DNA of 10,478 nucleotides from the NCBI GenBank assembly GCA_009392075.1, contig VFHG01000176.1, forward strand, positions 1 to 10,478, in the 5' to 3' direction. A model generated the notes under the pieces. That model was given only the letters and a program-made list of their open reading frames with translations. It was not told the DNA's origin and ran no database searches. Source of the DNA: SAR202 cluster bacterium. GTDB taxonomy: Bacteria; Chloroflexota; Dehalococcoidia; UBA3495. Each line of letters starts with the position of its first letter. Positions within the stretch are counted from its first letter, which is position 1. The position numbers were made by a program, and so were the translations under genes. Below are positions 1 through 5,954 of this stretch, one piece after another.

Positions 1-1
1 G

Positions 2-718
2 GTGGTATTCACCCGCCACGAAGAAGGCGGTCTGGTGGGGGCGCATCACCTAAACTTCAGCATGGTCGCGGCCAAAGAGGGCATAGTATTCGACGGGGAG
101 GGGCCTCCCAACCGGATAATCCTATCGGCCCCGTCCCAGAACGTGGTCACGGCTCAGATCACAGGCCGGGCCGCCCATGCGGGGCTGGAACCCGAAAAGG
201 GAATTTCCGCTTTGCTCATCGCCGCCGATATCCTGGGGCGTCTGCCATTGGGCCGCATCGACGAAGAGACCACGGCGAATATAGGCCGGATGGAAGGCGG
301 CCTGAAGCGCAACATCATTCCGGAGCAAGCTTTCTTAGACGGCGAGTTCCGGAGCCGGAGCAACGAAAAGTTAGCCGATGTTGAACGTAAATTCCGGGGG
401 GTCTTTGAAGAGGTTGCCTCCAGATTCCCCGAAGCGAAGATCGACCTGGATATCGTGAACACCTACCAAGCCTACAACGTAGATCCCAACAGCGATGCCG
501 TTGCCATCATCGGCAAGGCGTTGGTCGAGATGGGCCTGGAACCCATTCTGGAAACAACCGGCGGCGGGTCAGACGCCAACGTATTTATCGAGAAGGGTAT
601 CTCGGCCATCCCGGTTGGCATCGGCGTGCGCGACTTCCACACCACCTGGGAAACAGCCGTGATCGCCGAGGTCCTGCAGGGCGCTCAGATGTGTCAAGCA
701 ATCGTCAAAGGAGCCTAA
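2..718 (+). CDS. M20-family metallopeptidase, peptidase T-like (3' part only)
   Basis: This is the C-terminal 238 residues of a zinc aminopeptidase of the M20 family, closest in style to the peptidase T-like group that removes N-terminal residues from short peptides in the cytoplasm. The frame is open at the left edge, so the start and the first zinc ligands (a His and a bridging Asp) lie outside the window. Visible landmarks, counted from the first complete codon: the Glu-Glu pair at 7-8 (catalytic base and zinc ligand in this family), Asp31 in VFDGEG as a likely zinc ligand, the dimerisation-domain motif GRAAHAGLEPEKG with His59, the GGGSDANVF segment, and the final His213 in DFHTTWE. Apart from the truncation by the window edge, the reading frame is intact. 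Assignment to M20 is secure. The precise substrate (tripeptides, dipeptides or another amide) is not readable from sequence. Confidence 0.88.
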   Translation: MVFTRHEEGGLVGAHHLNFSMVAAKEGIVFDGEGPPNRIILSAPSQNVVTAQITGRAAHAGLEPEKGISALLIAADILGRLPLGRIDEETTANIGRMEGGLKRNIIPEQAFLDGEFRSRSNEKLADVERKFRGVFEEVASRFPEAKIDLDIVNTYQAYNVDPNSDAVAIIGKALVEMGLEPILETTGGGSDANVFIEKGISAIPVGIGVRDFHTTWETAVIAEVLQGAQMCQAIVKGA

Positions 719-889
719 CCGCAAAAGATAGTCTGGTTTAATGGCGACCGGATGTCTTAGAATAGGTAACTGCTGGCCGGAATTGAATCCTAGAACCTGA
801 AATGACATCCTAACGTAACTAAATAGAGTAGCCAAAGTCCGAAACACCATCCCAATCGATCAACGGCGTCGTGCCGTAAGGATATCCAG
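719..889 (+). other. Intergenic region with candidate promoter before the FTR gene
   Basis: This 171-bp gap separates the peptidase from the ferredoxin:thioredoxin reductase gene. I see no convincing hairpin terminator and no RNA gene in it. It holds a TAGAAT hexamer at 758-763 and, just before the next gene, a Shine-Dalgarno-like AAGGA at 878-882, seven bases ahead of the ATG. Confidence 0.5.
758..763 (+). promoter_or_regulatory. Candidate -10 element (TAGAAT)
   Basis: TAGAAT preceded by CT, 126 nt upstream of the FTR start codon. One mismatch to the sigma-70 -10 consensus TATAAT. No good -35 hexamer lies at the expected 16-18 bp spacing. The same hexamer occurs upstream of two other genes in this window (4523-4528 and 5878-5883), which is the main reason for listing it. 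Confidence 0.3.
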
Positions 890-1315
890 ATGGCAGAACA
901 GCCAAGCGAAAAAGCGATCCAGAGGATGCGGGTCTTCGTTGAGAAATACACCGAGAAGTCCGGGACCTATGTCTCCCCCGTGGAAGGCGTCACGGAACAG
1001 GTCATCCTGGGCCTGGCCCAGAACATCGATGAGATCGGCCGACCCCTATGCCCCTGCCGTTTCTACCCGGACAAGAACGAAGAGATAAAACATCGCACCT
1101 GGATCTGTGCCTGCGACGACATGCAGATCTACAAGTATTGTCATTGCTTGTTGTTCGTAAACAAGGACGGCTACCCCATCACCGAATACCTGCCTGAAGG
1201 CCACGAAGCGCTGGAATCGTACGGCGTAATCAAGGACCCAGAACCCGACAAGGGCCGGCCTCTAAGGGACAAAGCAGAAGAAAGAGAACAAGAGCGGATC
1301 GACCGGCCTTCCTAG
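890..1315 (+). CDS. Ferredoxin:thioredoxin reductase catalytic chain
   Basis: A 141-residue protein with the complete cysteine signature of the FTR catalytic (beta) chain: CPC at 54-56, sixteen residues, CAC at 73-75, eight residues, CHC at 84-86. In plant FTR the equivalents of Cys54, 73, 75 and 84 hold the [4Fe-4S] cluster, and those of Cys56 and Cys86 form the redox-active disulfide. The enzyme passes electrons one at a time from ferredoxin to thioredoxin disulfides in the cytoplasm. The spacing (X16, X8) is exactly that of the plant and cyanobacterial proteins; the only motif change is CPC to CAC in the second pair. The charged C-terminal tail after about residue 120 (Lys/Glu/Arg-rich) is probably disordered. 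No variable (alpha) chain gene is visible on either side. An AAGGA ribosome binding site supports the ATG at 890. Homologues without a variable chain are known in anaerobic bacteria and archaea; the thioredoxin partner is not in the window. Confidence 0.9.
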   Translation: MAEQPSEKAIQRMRVFVEKYTEKSGTYVSPVEGVTEQVILGLAQNIDEIGRPLCPCRFYPDKNEEIKHRTWICACDDMQIYKYCHCLLFVNKDGYPITEYLPEGHEALESYGVIKDPEPDKGRPLRDKAEEREQERIDRPS

Positions 1316-1453
1316 TTTATCGGGCCTGGGTTAAGCGGGCCTCTTATGAGGCGCCAACTTGTTTGATATCATTACGGGCGTCCGGCGGCCGTGGGCCAAT
1401 GGACCTGACGCCGGACTACATTTTGCACATATCCAACGGCTGGAGAGAATCAA
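1316..1453 (+). other. Leader region upstream of the thiolase, with two hairpins
   Basis: 138 bp between the FTR stop and the thiolase start. It contains a short hairpin (GCCTC/GAGGC, loop TTAT, 1339-1352) and a longer inverted repeat (GTCCGGCG at 1380-1387 and CGCCGGAC at 1409-1416). Neither is followed by a proper T-run, so terminator function is doubtful. GGAGAG at 1442-1447 is the ribosome binding site of the thiolase. No clear -35/-10 pair is seen, so the thiolase may be read through from the FTR gene or use an unrecognised promoter. Confidence 0.4.
1380..1416 (+). repeat. Perfect 8-bp inverted repeat in the thiolase leader
   Basis: GTCCGGCG and CGCCGGAC are exact reverse complements separated by 21 nt. 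The right arm ends 37 nt before the thiolase ATG. It could be an mRNA stem, a regulator site or chance in GC-rich DNA; the sequence alone does not decide. Confidence 0.4.
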
Positions 1454-2734
1454 ATGGCCACCATCAACAAGAAGCGCCAACTGGGCCGCCCCGTCTCGAT
1501 CGTAGGCGCAGGGTTGTCCCAATTTGGGGCCTTCCCCGACAAAGACACCCGCGACCTCTTCGTCGAGGCCTTCCAAGATATGGTACAGAACATGGACCGC
1601 GGGTTCGATATCCAGGACATCGAATGCGCCTATGTGGGGAACTACTCCTCAGACCTGTTTGAGCACCAGGGCCACACCGCTCCCATCGTGGCCGACTGGC
1701 TCGGCATCACCCCGATTCCTATCACCCGTATTGAGAATGCCTGCGCCAGTAGCGGTAGCGCCCTCAGGGAGGGCGTGATGGCCATCGCCAGCGGCATGTA
1801 CGACGTTGTCTTGGTCGGCGGCATGGAGAAGATGACAAACCTGCCCACCGACGGCGTCACCGATGTCCTAGCGTCGGCTGCGGACGGTCTGTATGAAGTC
1901 CCGGCAGGCCTGACGTTCCCCGGTATCTTCGGAGCCATCGCCAAAGCGCATATGGACCGCTACGAGACCAACCTTGACCACTTGTTGAAGGTCGCCATCA
2001 AGAACCACAGCAATGGCGCCCTAAACCCAAAGGCCCAGTTCCAGCAGACCGTCACGGAAATGATGGAGCGGCGCATCTCCCGGGCCCAAGAGCGAGGGCA
2101 GGACGTGCCGGACTACAAGACCGACATGGACTTCCTGCAAGACCCACGGGCCAATCCCTGGATCGCCTGGCCCCTGCGGCTATACGACTGCGCCCCAATC
2201 ACCGACGGCGCATCCTGTGTGCTGCTGGTGTCCGAAGAGATTGCCCATAACTTTACCGACATGCCAATCAACATCGCAGGGATCGGACAGGCTACCGGCA
2301 AACCACTGCACGACTCAGATGAGCTAACTTCGCTATCGGCCGCCAAGGCCGCTTCACAACAGGCCTATGACATGGCTGGCATCACCGTGGCTGACATTGA
2401 CCTCGCGGAGGTCCACGACTGCTTCACCATCGCTGAGATCGTGGCTACTGAAGACCTGGGCTTCTTCGCTCCTGGCGAAGGCCCCCGCGCCGTGGACGAA
2501 GGACGCACCGCGCTGGACGGAGACCACCCCATTAACTCCTCAGGCGGACTGAAGGCGAAGGGTCATCCGGTGGGCGCTTCCGGCGTCGGCCAGATCATTG
2601 AGATCTACCACCAACTTCGTGGCGAAGCTGGAGAACGACAGGTTAAAAAGGCCAACCCAACCGTTGGTCTGACCCACAATGTGGGCGGCACCGGCGGGAC
2701 CTGCGTAGTCAACGTCCTGCGCCGGGAGTCGTAA
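1454..2734 (+). CDS. Thiolase-superfamily enzyme, SCP-x type (acetyl-CoA C-acyltransferase-like)
   Basis: A full-length thiolase (426 residues; the family is typically 380-430). Thiolases cleave 3-ketoacyl-CoA with free CoA, or run the reverse Claisen condensation. Visible active-site landmarks: nucleophilic Cys97 in ENACASSG, the HDCF motif at 321-324 (in place of NEAF, diagnostic of the SCP-x/SCP2 branch), the GHP histidine His371 in GGLKAKGHPVGASG, and His408 in a glycine-rich HNVGGTGGT loop. All catalytic residues are present, so it is probably active. GGAGAG six bases upstream supports the ATG. The DUF35 zinc-ribbon/OB-fold gene follows after 2 nt. Such pairs form stable complexes: in archaea the DUF35 protein bridges thiolase and HMG-CoA synthase, and in actinobacterial steroid degradation a DUF35 domain pairs with a thiolase-like aldolase (Ltp2). 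Retention of the nucleophilic cysteine favours a true thiolase over an Ltp2-like aldolase. Substrate unknown. Confidence 0.9.
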   Translation: MATINKKRQLGRPVSIVGAGLSQFGAFPDKDTRDLFVEAFQDMVQNMDRGFDIQDIECAYVGNYSSDLFEHQGHTAPIVADWLGITPIPITRIENACASSGSALREGVMAIASGMYDVVLVGGMEKMTNLPTDGVTDVLASAADGLYEVPAGLTFPGIFGAIAKAHMDRYETNLDHLLKVAIKNHSNGALNPKAQFQQTVTEMMERRISRAQERGQDVPDYKTDMDFLQDPRANPWIAWPLRLYDCAPITDGASCVLLVSEEIAHNFTDMPINIAGIGQATGKPLHDSDELTSLSAAKAASQQAYDMAGITVADIDLAEVHDCFTIAEIVATEDLGFFAPGEGPRAVDEGRTALDGDHPINSSGGLKAKGHPVGASGVGQIIEIYHQLRGEAGERQVKKANPTVGLTHNVGGTGGTCVVNVLRRES

Positions 2735-2736
2735 GC

Positions 2737-3144
2737 ATGACCAGCGAATTCAACTCCGCCGCCTTCTACAACAAGCTCAAAGAGGAAAAGAAACTGGTTG
2801 GTGTAAAGTGCCAGGACTGCGGCCACCTATCGCCCGAGCCCCGGCCTATGTGCCCGGAATGCCACGGGTTCAACATGAAGTGGTACCAGTTTAGCGGCAA
2901 AGCCACACTCAGCACCTTCACTTGCATATCCATCGTCCCGGTCAAGATGGCCGCCAAAGGTTACGGGCGGGACAAGCCGTATTGCACCGGAATAGTCGAC
3001 CTTGAAGAAGGTCCCAGAATCAGCGCCATGATCAACGGCGTGGACGGTACGAACCCGCAGGGCATCGAGACCGGGATGAATCTGGTCTTGGACGCTGAGG
3101 AACTGGACGAAGAGGCGCCAGCCCTAGCCTTCAAACCTGCCTAA
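2737..3144 (+). CDS. DUF35 zinc-ribbon/OB-fold protein, thiolase partner
   Basis: A 135-residue protein of the DUF35 (ChsH2-type OB-fold) family. The N-terminal 20 residues are a helix rich in Lys and Glu. Next comes a rubredoxin-like zinc ribbon with two CxxC pairs (Cys25/Cys28 and Cys39/Cys42). The rest (about 46-130) fits the OB-fold domain, ending in an acidic segment. Members have no known catalytic residues of their own; they act as scaffolds for thiolase-fold enzymes and may hold the CoA moiety or seal the active site. The start lies 2 nt after the thiolase stop, with GGGAG at 2724-2728 as ribosome binding site inside the thiolase gene, so the two are co-transcribed and probably made in matched amounts. 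A strong terminator follows. The family and the link to the thiolase are firm; what the complex acts on is not. Confidence 0.88.
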   Translation: MTSEFNSAAFYNKLKEEKKLVGVKCQDCGHLSPEPRPMCPECHGFNMKWYQFSGKATLSTFTCISIVPVKMAAKGYGRDKPYCTGIVDLEEGPRISAMINGVDGTNPQGIETGMNLVLDAEELDEEAPALAFKPA

Positions 3145-3166
3145 ACAGGAACCGAAGATAGGCAAC

Positions 3167-3206
3167 AAAAAGACCGGCCCCTCCAGCTGGAAGGGCCAAT
3201 CTTTTT
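3167..3206. terminator. Bidirectional intrinsic terminator between convergent genes
   Basis: AAAAAGA (3167-3173) and TCTTTTT (3200-3206) flank a GC-rich stem, GGCCCCTCC (3176-3184) against GGAAGGGCC (3189-3197), with one mismatch and an AGCT loop. Read on the plus strand it ends the thiolase-DUF35 unit with a T-run; read on the minus strand the A-run becomes a T-run and ends the VOC gene. A second CTTTTT lies a few bases downstream. Confidence 0.88.
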
Positions 3207-3230
3207 AAGTCTTTTTCTGTCGGTCTTTGC

Positions 3231-3659
3231 CTAGTCGAAGCCGCGGGTGCCGACCCAGCCGTGCTCCGAGACGTCAATCATCTCGCCGTTGGGGCCGGTG
3301 TACTTGATCTCGACGTTGGCGTGGCGGGGGCCGTCCCCCATTCCAACACCAAGGGCCTTGTTGACCTTGTCCATTGGAGCCGAGTTATTGGCGGCCAATT
3401 TCGCCTCAACATCCGCCAGATCCTCGACCTCGAAACCGATGTGATGGATGCCGCTATAGTCCTTACCGCGCTCTCCGGCTACATCGTCATTCTGGAAGTC
3501 CAAAATAGCCATATTGACGTTGCCGTCGCTAAGGAAATATCCGTTGGCGTTGGCGCTTTCCAACTGGGCAATCTCACGCAGTCCGAAGACATCTTTGTAA
3601 AATGCCGCAGTCTTTTCTGCATCCTGAGTGGCAATGGCGATGTGCTTAATCTTAGGCAT
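3231..3659 (-). CDS. VOC-superfamily protein (glyoxalase / bleomycin-resistance / dioxygenase fold)
   Basis: A 142-residue single-unit VOC protein made of two beta-alpha-beta-beta-beta modules, about residues 3-58 and 70-132. Members are small cytoplasmic metal enzymes such as lactoylglutathione lyase, methylmalonyl-CoA epimerase and extradiol dioxygenases, or metal-free binding proteins. Candidate metal ligands at canonical places are His6 (KHIAIAT), His73 (IHHIGFEVEDL) and Glu126 (PNGEMIDVSEHGW); the fourth ligand, expected near the end of the first module, is unclear. The ATG is preceded by AGGAGAGG (plus-strand 3667-3674), a strong ribosome binding site seven bases away that fixes the start. 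It is monocistronic and convergent with the thiolase pair, sharing its terminator. The HHIGFEVEDL and PNGEMID segments resemble methylmalonyl-CoA epimerases and glyoxalase-like proteins about equally, so no reaction is assigned. Confidence 0.85.
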   Translation of the reverse strand: MPKIKHIAIATQDAEKTAAFYKDVFGLREIAQLESANANGYFLSDGNVNMAILDFQNDDVAGERGKDYSGIHHIGFEVEDLADVEAKLAANNSAPMDKVNKALGVGMGDGPRHANVEIKYTGPNGEMIDVSEHGWVGTRGFD

Positions 3660-3943
3660 CTAGCAACCTCTCCTGCCGGTATTTTCCGGTACATGATTTG
3701 AGCGCCCCTAAACCTGGGGGGATTGTGCCAGCAACGATACCACGTTCGTCGGGTTGGTGTCACTTTGGTGGCATCATGGCCCGGAGTCCGGCTCATACCT
3801 GATTTCTTCGCCAGGTTTATGCCATTAGGCGCTGAACCTACAATGTATTGTCTCGTGAAGGGGAGTTTGTTCTTACGGCCGCGTCAGGCAGCGGTCCAAG
3901 GGCGCTGATCAACGGGTTTTGACACCGGAATGAAACCAGCAAA
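3660..3943. other. Gene-free region upstream of VOC (minus) and GNAT (plus)
   Basis: 284 bp between divergent genes. No reading frame here has recognisable protein character and no tRNA-like fold was seen. Visible details: a six-base direct repeat CCGGTA-TTTT-CCGGTA at 3677-3692, close to the VOC ribosome binding site and therefore in its leader; a CCCC-TAAACCT-GGGG hairpin around 3704-3718; and a palindromic ACAAT-GT-ATTGT near 3841-3852. The VOC promoter must lie here but I cannot place a -35/-10 pair with confidence. Confidence 0.4.
3677..3692. repeat. Short direct repeat CCGGTA-TTTT-CCGGTA in the VOC leader
   Basis: Two exact CCGGTA copies spaced by TTTT (10-bp period, one helical turn), starting 18 bp ahead of the VOC start codon on the minus strand. 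It could be a regulator half-site pair in the leader. It is short enough to be chance. Confidence 0.3.
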
Positions 3944-4431
3944 TTGCATCGTCGAAAACATGGGGCGGGAAACTGGGAGGCGATTATAGAGATCTACCAA
4001 GAGGGCATCGCGACTGGGAATGCCACAGTCGAAACAGAAGCTCCTCCTTGGGAACGCTGGAACGACAACCACCGTCCGGACAGCCGTTTGGTGGCTAAGG
4101 ACGGAAACCTAGTGGTAGGTTGGGCAGCGATCAGCCCCGTATCATCTCGCGACGCCTACTCCGGAGTGGCTGAAGTCAGTGTTTATGTCGCCGAGGGCTT
4201 TCGGGGCCTGGAGCAGGGAAACTCCTGCTGAATCACCTGGTCTCAGCCTCAGAATTTGTCGGGGTCTGGACCTTGCAAGCCAGCATCTTCGTGGAAAATG
4301 AGGCAAGTATAGCCATCCACGTCGCCTGCGGGTTCCGGTCTGTTGGCACCCGCGAGCGGATCGGTTGCCTCTACGGACGATGGCGCGACACCCTATTGAT
4401 GGAACGCCGCAGCAGCATCATTGGGGCTTAG
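3944..4431 (+). pseudogene. Frameshifted GNAT N-acetyltransferase, phosphinothricin acetyltransferase-like
   Basis: The first frame runs from a TTG at 3944 to a TGA at 4229-4231 and gives 95 residues. It has typical Pat-type segments: EIYQEGIATGNATVETEAP, then LVAKDGNLVVGWAAISPVSS, then VAEVSVYVAEGFRG. It should continue with the acetyl-CoA-binding R-G-x-G-x-G/A loop. Instead the frame reads LEQGNSC and stops. In the next frame, from 4210, the sequence reads GAGKLLLNHLVSASEF, then WTLQASIFVENEASIAIH, CGFRSVGTRERIG and GRWRDTLLMERRS, to a TAG at 4429-4431: exactly the missing C-terminal half. Restoring one base in the CT at 4208-4209 gives an R-G-x-G-A-G-K loop and a protein of about 162 residues, normal for the family. 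Such enzymes acetylate amino groups of phosphinothricin, methionine sulfone/sulfoximine or similar. The start is weak (TTG, no good ribosome binding site); an ATG at 3930 would join if one more base were missing near 3948-3950. This is either a young pseudogene or an assembly or read error. Confidence 0.8.
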
Positions 4432-4476
4432 TATTTCTTTAGCGCCCTCCCCGTGATCTAGGACTTTCTTCGACTG

Positions 4477-4494
4477 ATATTCAATCAATATTCA
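4477..4494 (+). promoter_or_regulatory. Tandem ATATTCA repeat, possible regulator site
   Basis: ATATTCA occurs at 4477-4483 and 4488-4494, an 11-bp period that places both copies on the same helix face. The core also reads as an ATATT-CAATC-AATAT palindrome. It ends 28 bp before the candidate -10, so it would straddle or sit just upstream of the -35 zone, a usual place for an activator. Confidence 0.35.
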
Positions 4495-4522
4495 CTATCC
4501 CATCGCGCATGAAGCCGCGTGT

Positions 4523-4528
4523 TAGAAT
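4523..4528 (+). promoter_or_regulatory. Candidate extended -10 element (TGT-TAGAAT)
   Basis: TAGAAT preceded by TGT at 4520-4522 fits an extended -10 (TGnTATAAT with one mismatch), 80 nt upstream of the flavin monooxygenase start. There is no good -35, which extended -10 promoters tolerate. The hexamer matches those at 758 and 5878. Confidence 0.4.
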
Positions 4529-4608
4529 ATCCCCTACAGTAAGCCTGCCGCCCATTCAAGTAATTTGGGCGCAATTGACGTTACTGAACACTCACGGAGG
4601 ATGCAGGA

Positions 4609-5772
4609 ATGACCGCCCTCAAACGAATGAAATTCGGCGTCTTCATGGCTCCATTCCACCGCGTGGGCGAGAACCCCACACTGGCCTTGGAAAGAGACCT
4701 GGAGCTTCTTCAATGGTTGGATACCCTTGGCTTTGACGAGGCCTATATCGGCGAGCACCACAGCGCCGGTTGGGAGACCATCGCATCGCCAGAGATGTTC
4801 ATGGCCACCGCCGCTGAGCGCACTCGCCACATCCGGCTGGGCACCGGCGTAACCAGCCTGCCCTACCACCATCCTTTCATGGTGGCCAACCGGATGGTCC
4901 TCCTCGATCACCTAACCCGAGGCCGGGTGATTTTAGGTTGCGGCCCCGGCGCCCTTGCATCTGACGCGTTGATGCTGGGCATAAAACCCGAAAGACAGCG
5001 GGCGATGATGGAAGAATCGTTGGACGCCATCATGCGGCTCATGTCCAACACCGAGCCCTACACGGTCAAGACCGATTGGTTTGAGATGAACGATGCCGTC
5101 CTCCAACTGCGGCCATATCAGGATCCCATCGTCCCGGTGGCCGTAGCCTCGGTGGAATCGCCTGCGGGAGTCACGCTAGCCGGCAAGCACGGGGCATCGG
5201 TCCTGTCGCTGAGCGTGCCCCGGGACACCATCCGCAAAACATCGCTGGCCGAGCTGTGGTCCATCGCTGAAGAAACGGCGGCCGAACACGGCAAGAAGAT
5301 GCACCGGGAGGACTGGGGCATCGTGATGGGCATGCACTTGGCCGAGAGTAAAGAGCAGGCATTCAAGGACATCCGGCAAGGCTCCGGCAATATCGTCACT
5401 GAATATTTTGGCGAAACCCTGGGCAACCCGGTACCCGACGTTCCTCGGGACCAGATCGTTGACTATATGGTTGACCACAACCAGTGGATCGTCGGAACTC
5501 CCGACGACTGCATCGCCGGCATCGAACGGCTCCAAGAGATCTCTGGCGGCTTCGGTAAATTCATGATTCGGGTTGAGGACTGGGCTCCGCGTGACAAGAT
5601 TCACCGCAGCTACGAGTTATTGGCCCGCTACGTCATGCCCCATTTCCAGGGCAGCGTGCAGGGCATCGAGATTTCTAGAAACTGGGCCAGTGAGCGCCGA
5701 GAGGCACTACAGGCTAACCGCTACGTTGGCATCAAGGCAGCCACCGACCGGTTCGACGCCGGCAGGAAGTAG
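4609..5772 (+). CDS. LLM-class flavin-dependent monooxygenase, limonene 1,2-monooxygenase-like
   Basis: A 387-residue bacterial-luciferase-family (TIM-barrel) protein. These enzymes use reduced FMN supplied by a separate reductase, plus O2, to oxygenate organic substrates in the cytoplasm; some relatives use F420. Visible family marks: KFGVFMAPFHRVGENPTL near the N-terminus (8-25), GEHHSAGWE (48-56) with the paired histidines of LimB-like proteins, LGTGVTSLPYHHP (77-89), DHLTRGRVILGCGPGA (100-115), and a C-terminal region after about 330 with MIRVEDWA. Length and motifs fit the LimB-like branch, but the true substrate may not be a terpene. GGAGG at 4596-4600, eight bases upstream, fixes the ATG at 4609. 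The gene is monocistronic, ending at a strong terminator, and no flavin reductase is adjacent. Expansion of this family is known in SAR202 Chloroflexota, where it is proposed to oxidise recalcitrant organic matter. Family secure, reaction inferred. Confidence 0.88.
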   Translation: MTALKRMKFGVFMAPFHRVGENPTLALERDLELLQWLDTLGFDEAYIGEHHSAGWETIASPEMFMATAAERTRHIRLGTGVTSLPYHHPFMVANRMVLLDHLTRGRVILGCGPGALASDALMLGIKPERQRAMMEESLDAIMRLMSNTEPYTVKTDWFEMNDAVLQLRPYQDPIVPVAVASVESPAGVTLAGKHGASVLSLSVPRDTIRKTSLAELWSIAEETAAEHGKKMHREDWGIVMGMHLAESKEQAFKDIRQGSGNIVTEYFGETLGNPVPDVPRDQIVDYMVDHNQWIVGTPDDCIAGIERLQEISGGFGKFMIRVEDWAPRDKIHRSYELLARYVMPHFQGSVQGIEISRNWASERREALQANRYVGIKAATDRFDAGRK

Positions 5773-5814
5773 CTATTAGCTGACAGCGGTGAGCCTTCGG
5801 CTTCTCTAGAGTTG

Positions 5815-5848
5815 AAAAAAGGCGTCCCGATGATACGGGACGCTTTTT
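5815..5848 (+). terminator. Intrinsic terminator of the flavin monooxygenase gene
   Basis: Perfect 8-bp GC-rich stem GCGTCCCG (5822-5829) / CGGGACGC (5836-5843), loop ATGATA, followed by TTTTT (5844-5848) and preceded by AAAAAA. Forty-two bases beyond the stop codon. A textbook rho-independent terminator. Confidence 0.93.
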
Positions 5849-5877
5849 GGTTTGAATCTCTGATGTCCATCAGTTCG

Positions 5878-5883
5878 TAGAAT
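5878..5883 (+). promoter_or_regulatory. Candidate -10 element (TAGAAT) upstream of pyruvate kinase
   Basis: TAGAAT 71 nt upstream of the pyk ATG and just after the preceding terminator, where a promoter is required. A TTGAAT at 5852-5857 could serve as -35 but the 20-bp spacing is long. Confidence 0.4.
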
Positions 5884-5954
5884 ACTCTAAGGTCTGTTAT
5901 ATTTTTCTTAATCGAAATTTAGCAGCCGTTCTCTTAGCGAATGAGGCAGCCCTT

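Larger units (their letters stand above)
4432..4608 (+). other. Promoter/leader region of the flavin monooxygenase gene
   Basis: 177 bp holding, in order, a tandem ATATTCA repeat, a TGTTAGAAT extended -10-like element, a six-bp UTR hairpin (CGCCCA at 4549-4554 with TGGGCG at 4566-4571) and the ribosome binding site GGAGG at 4596-4600. I saw no terminator for the upstream GNAT remnant and no RNA gene. Confidence 0.45.

Noticed and set aside
719..889. Possible tRNA or small RNA in the gap before the FTR gene.
   Set aside because: No cloverleaf arms, T-loop motif or terminator hairpin could be found.
3261..3701. A 146-codon plus-strand frame opposite the VOC gene.
   Set aside because: The minus-strand VOC protein has clear family motifs and a strong ribosome binding site; this frame is its antisense shadow.
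3723..3908. A 61-codon open frame in the gene-free region.
   Set aside because: Composition is not protein-like, there is no ribosome binding site and no recognisable motif.
3919..3947. TTGACA at 3919-3924 as a -35 for the GNAT gene.
   Set aside because: No -10-like hexamer lies at 16-18 bp, and that position overlaps the apparent start codon.
4601..4612. A four-codon reading frame (ATG CAG GAA TGA) overlapping the flavin monooxygenase start.
   Set aside because: Its ATG directly abuts the GGAGG ribosome binding site, so it has no workable spacing; probably chance.
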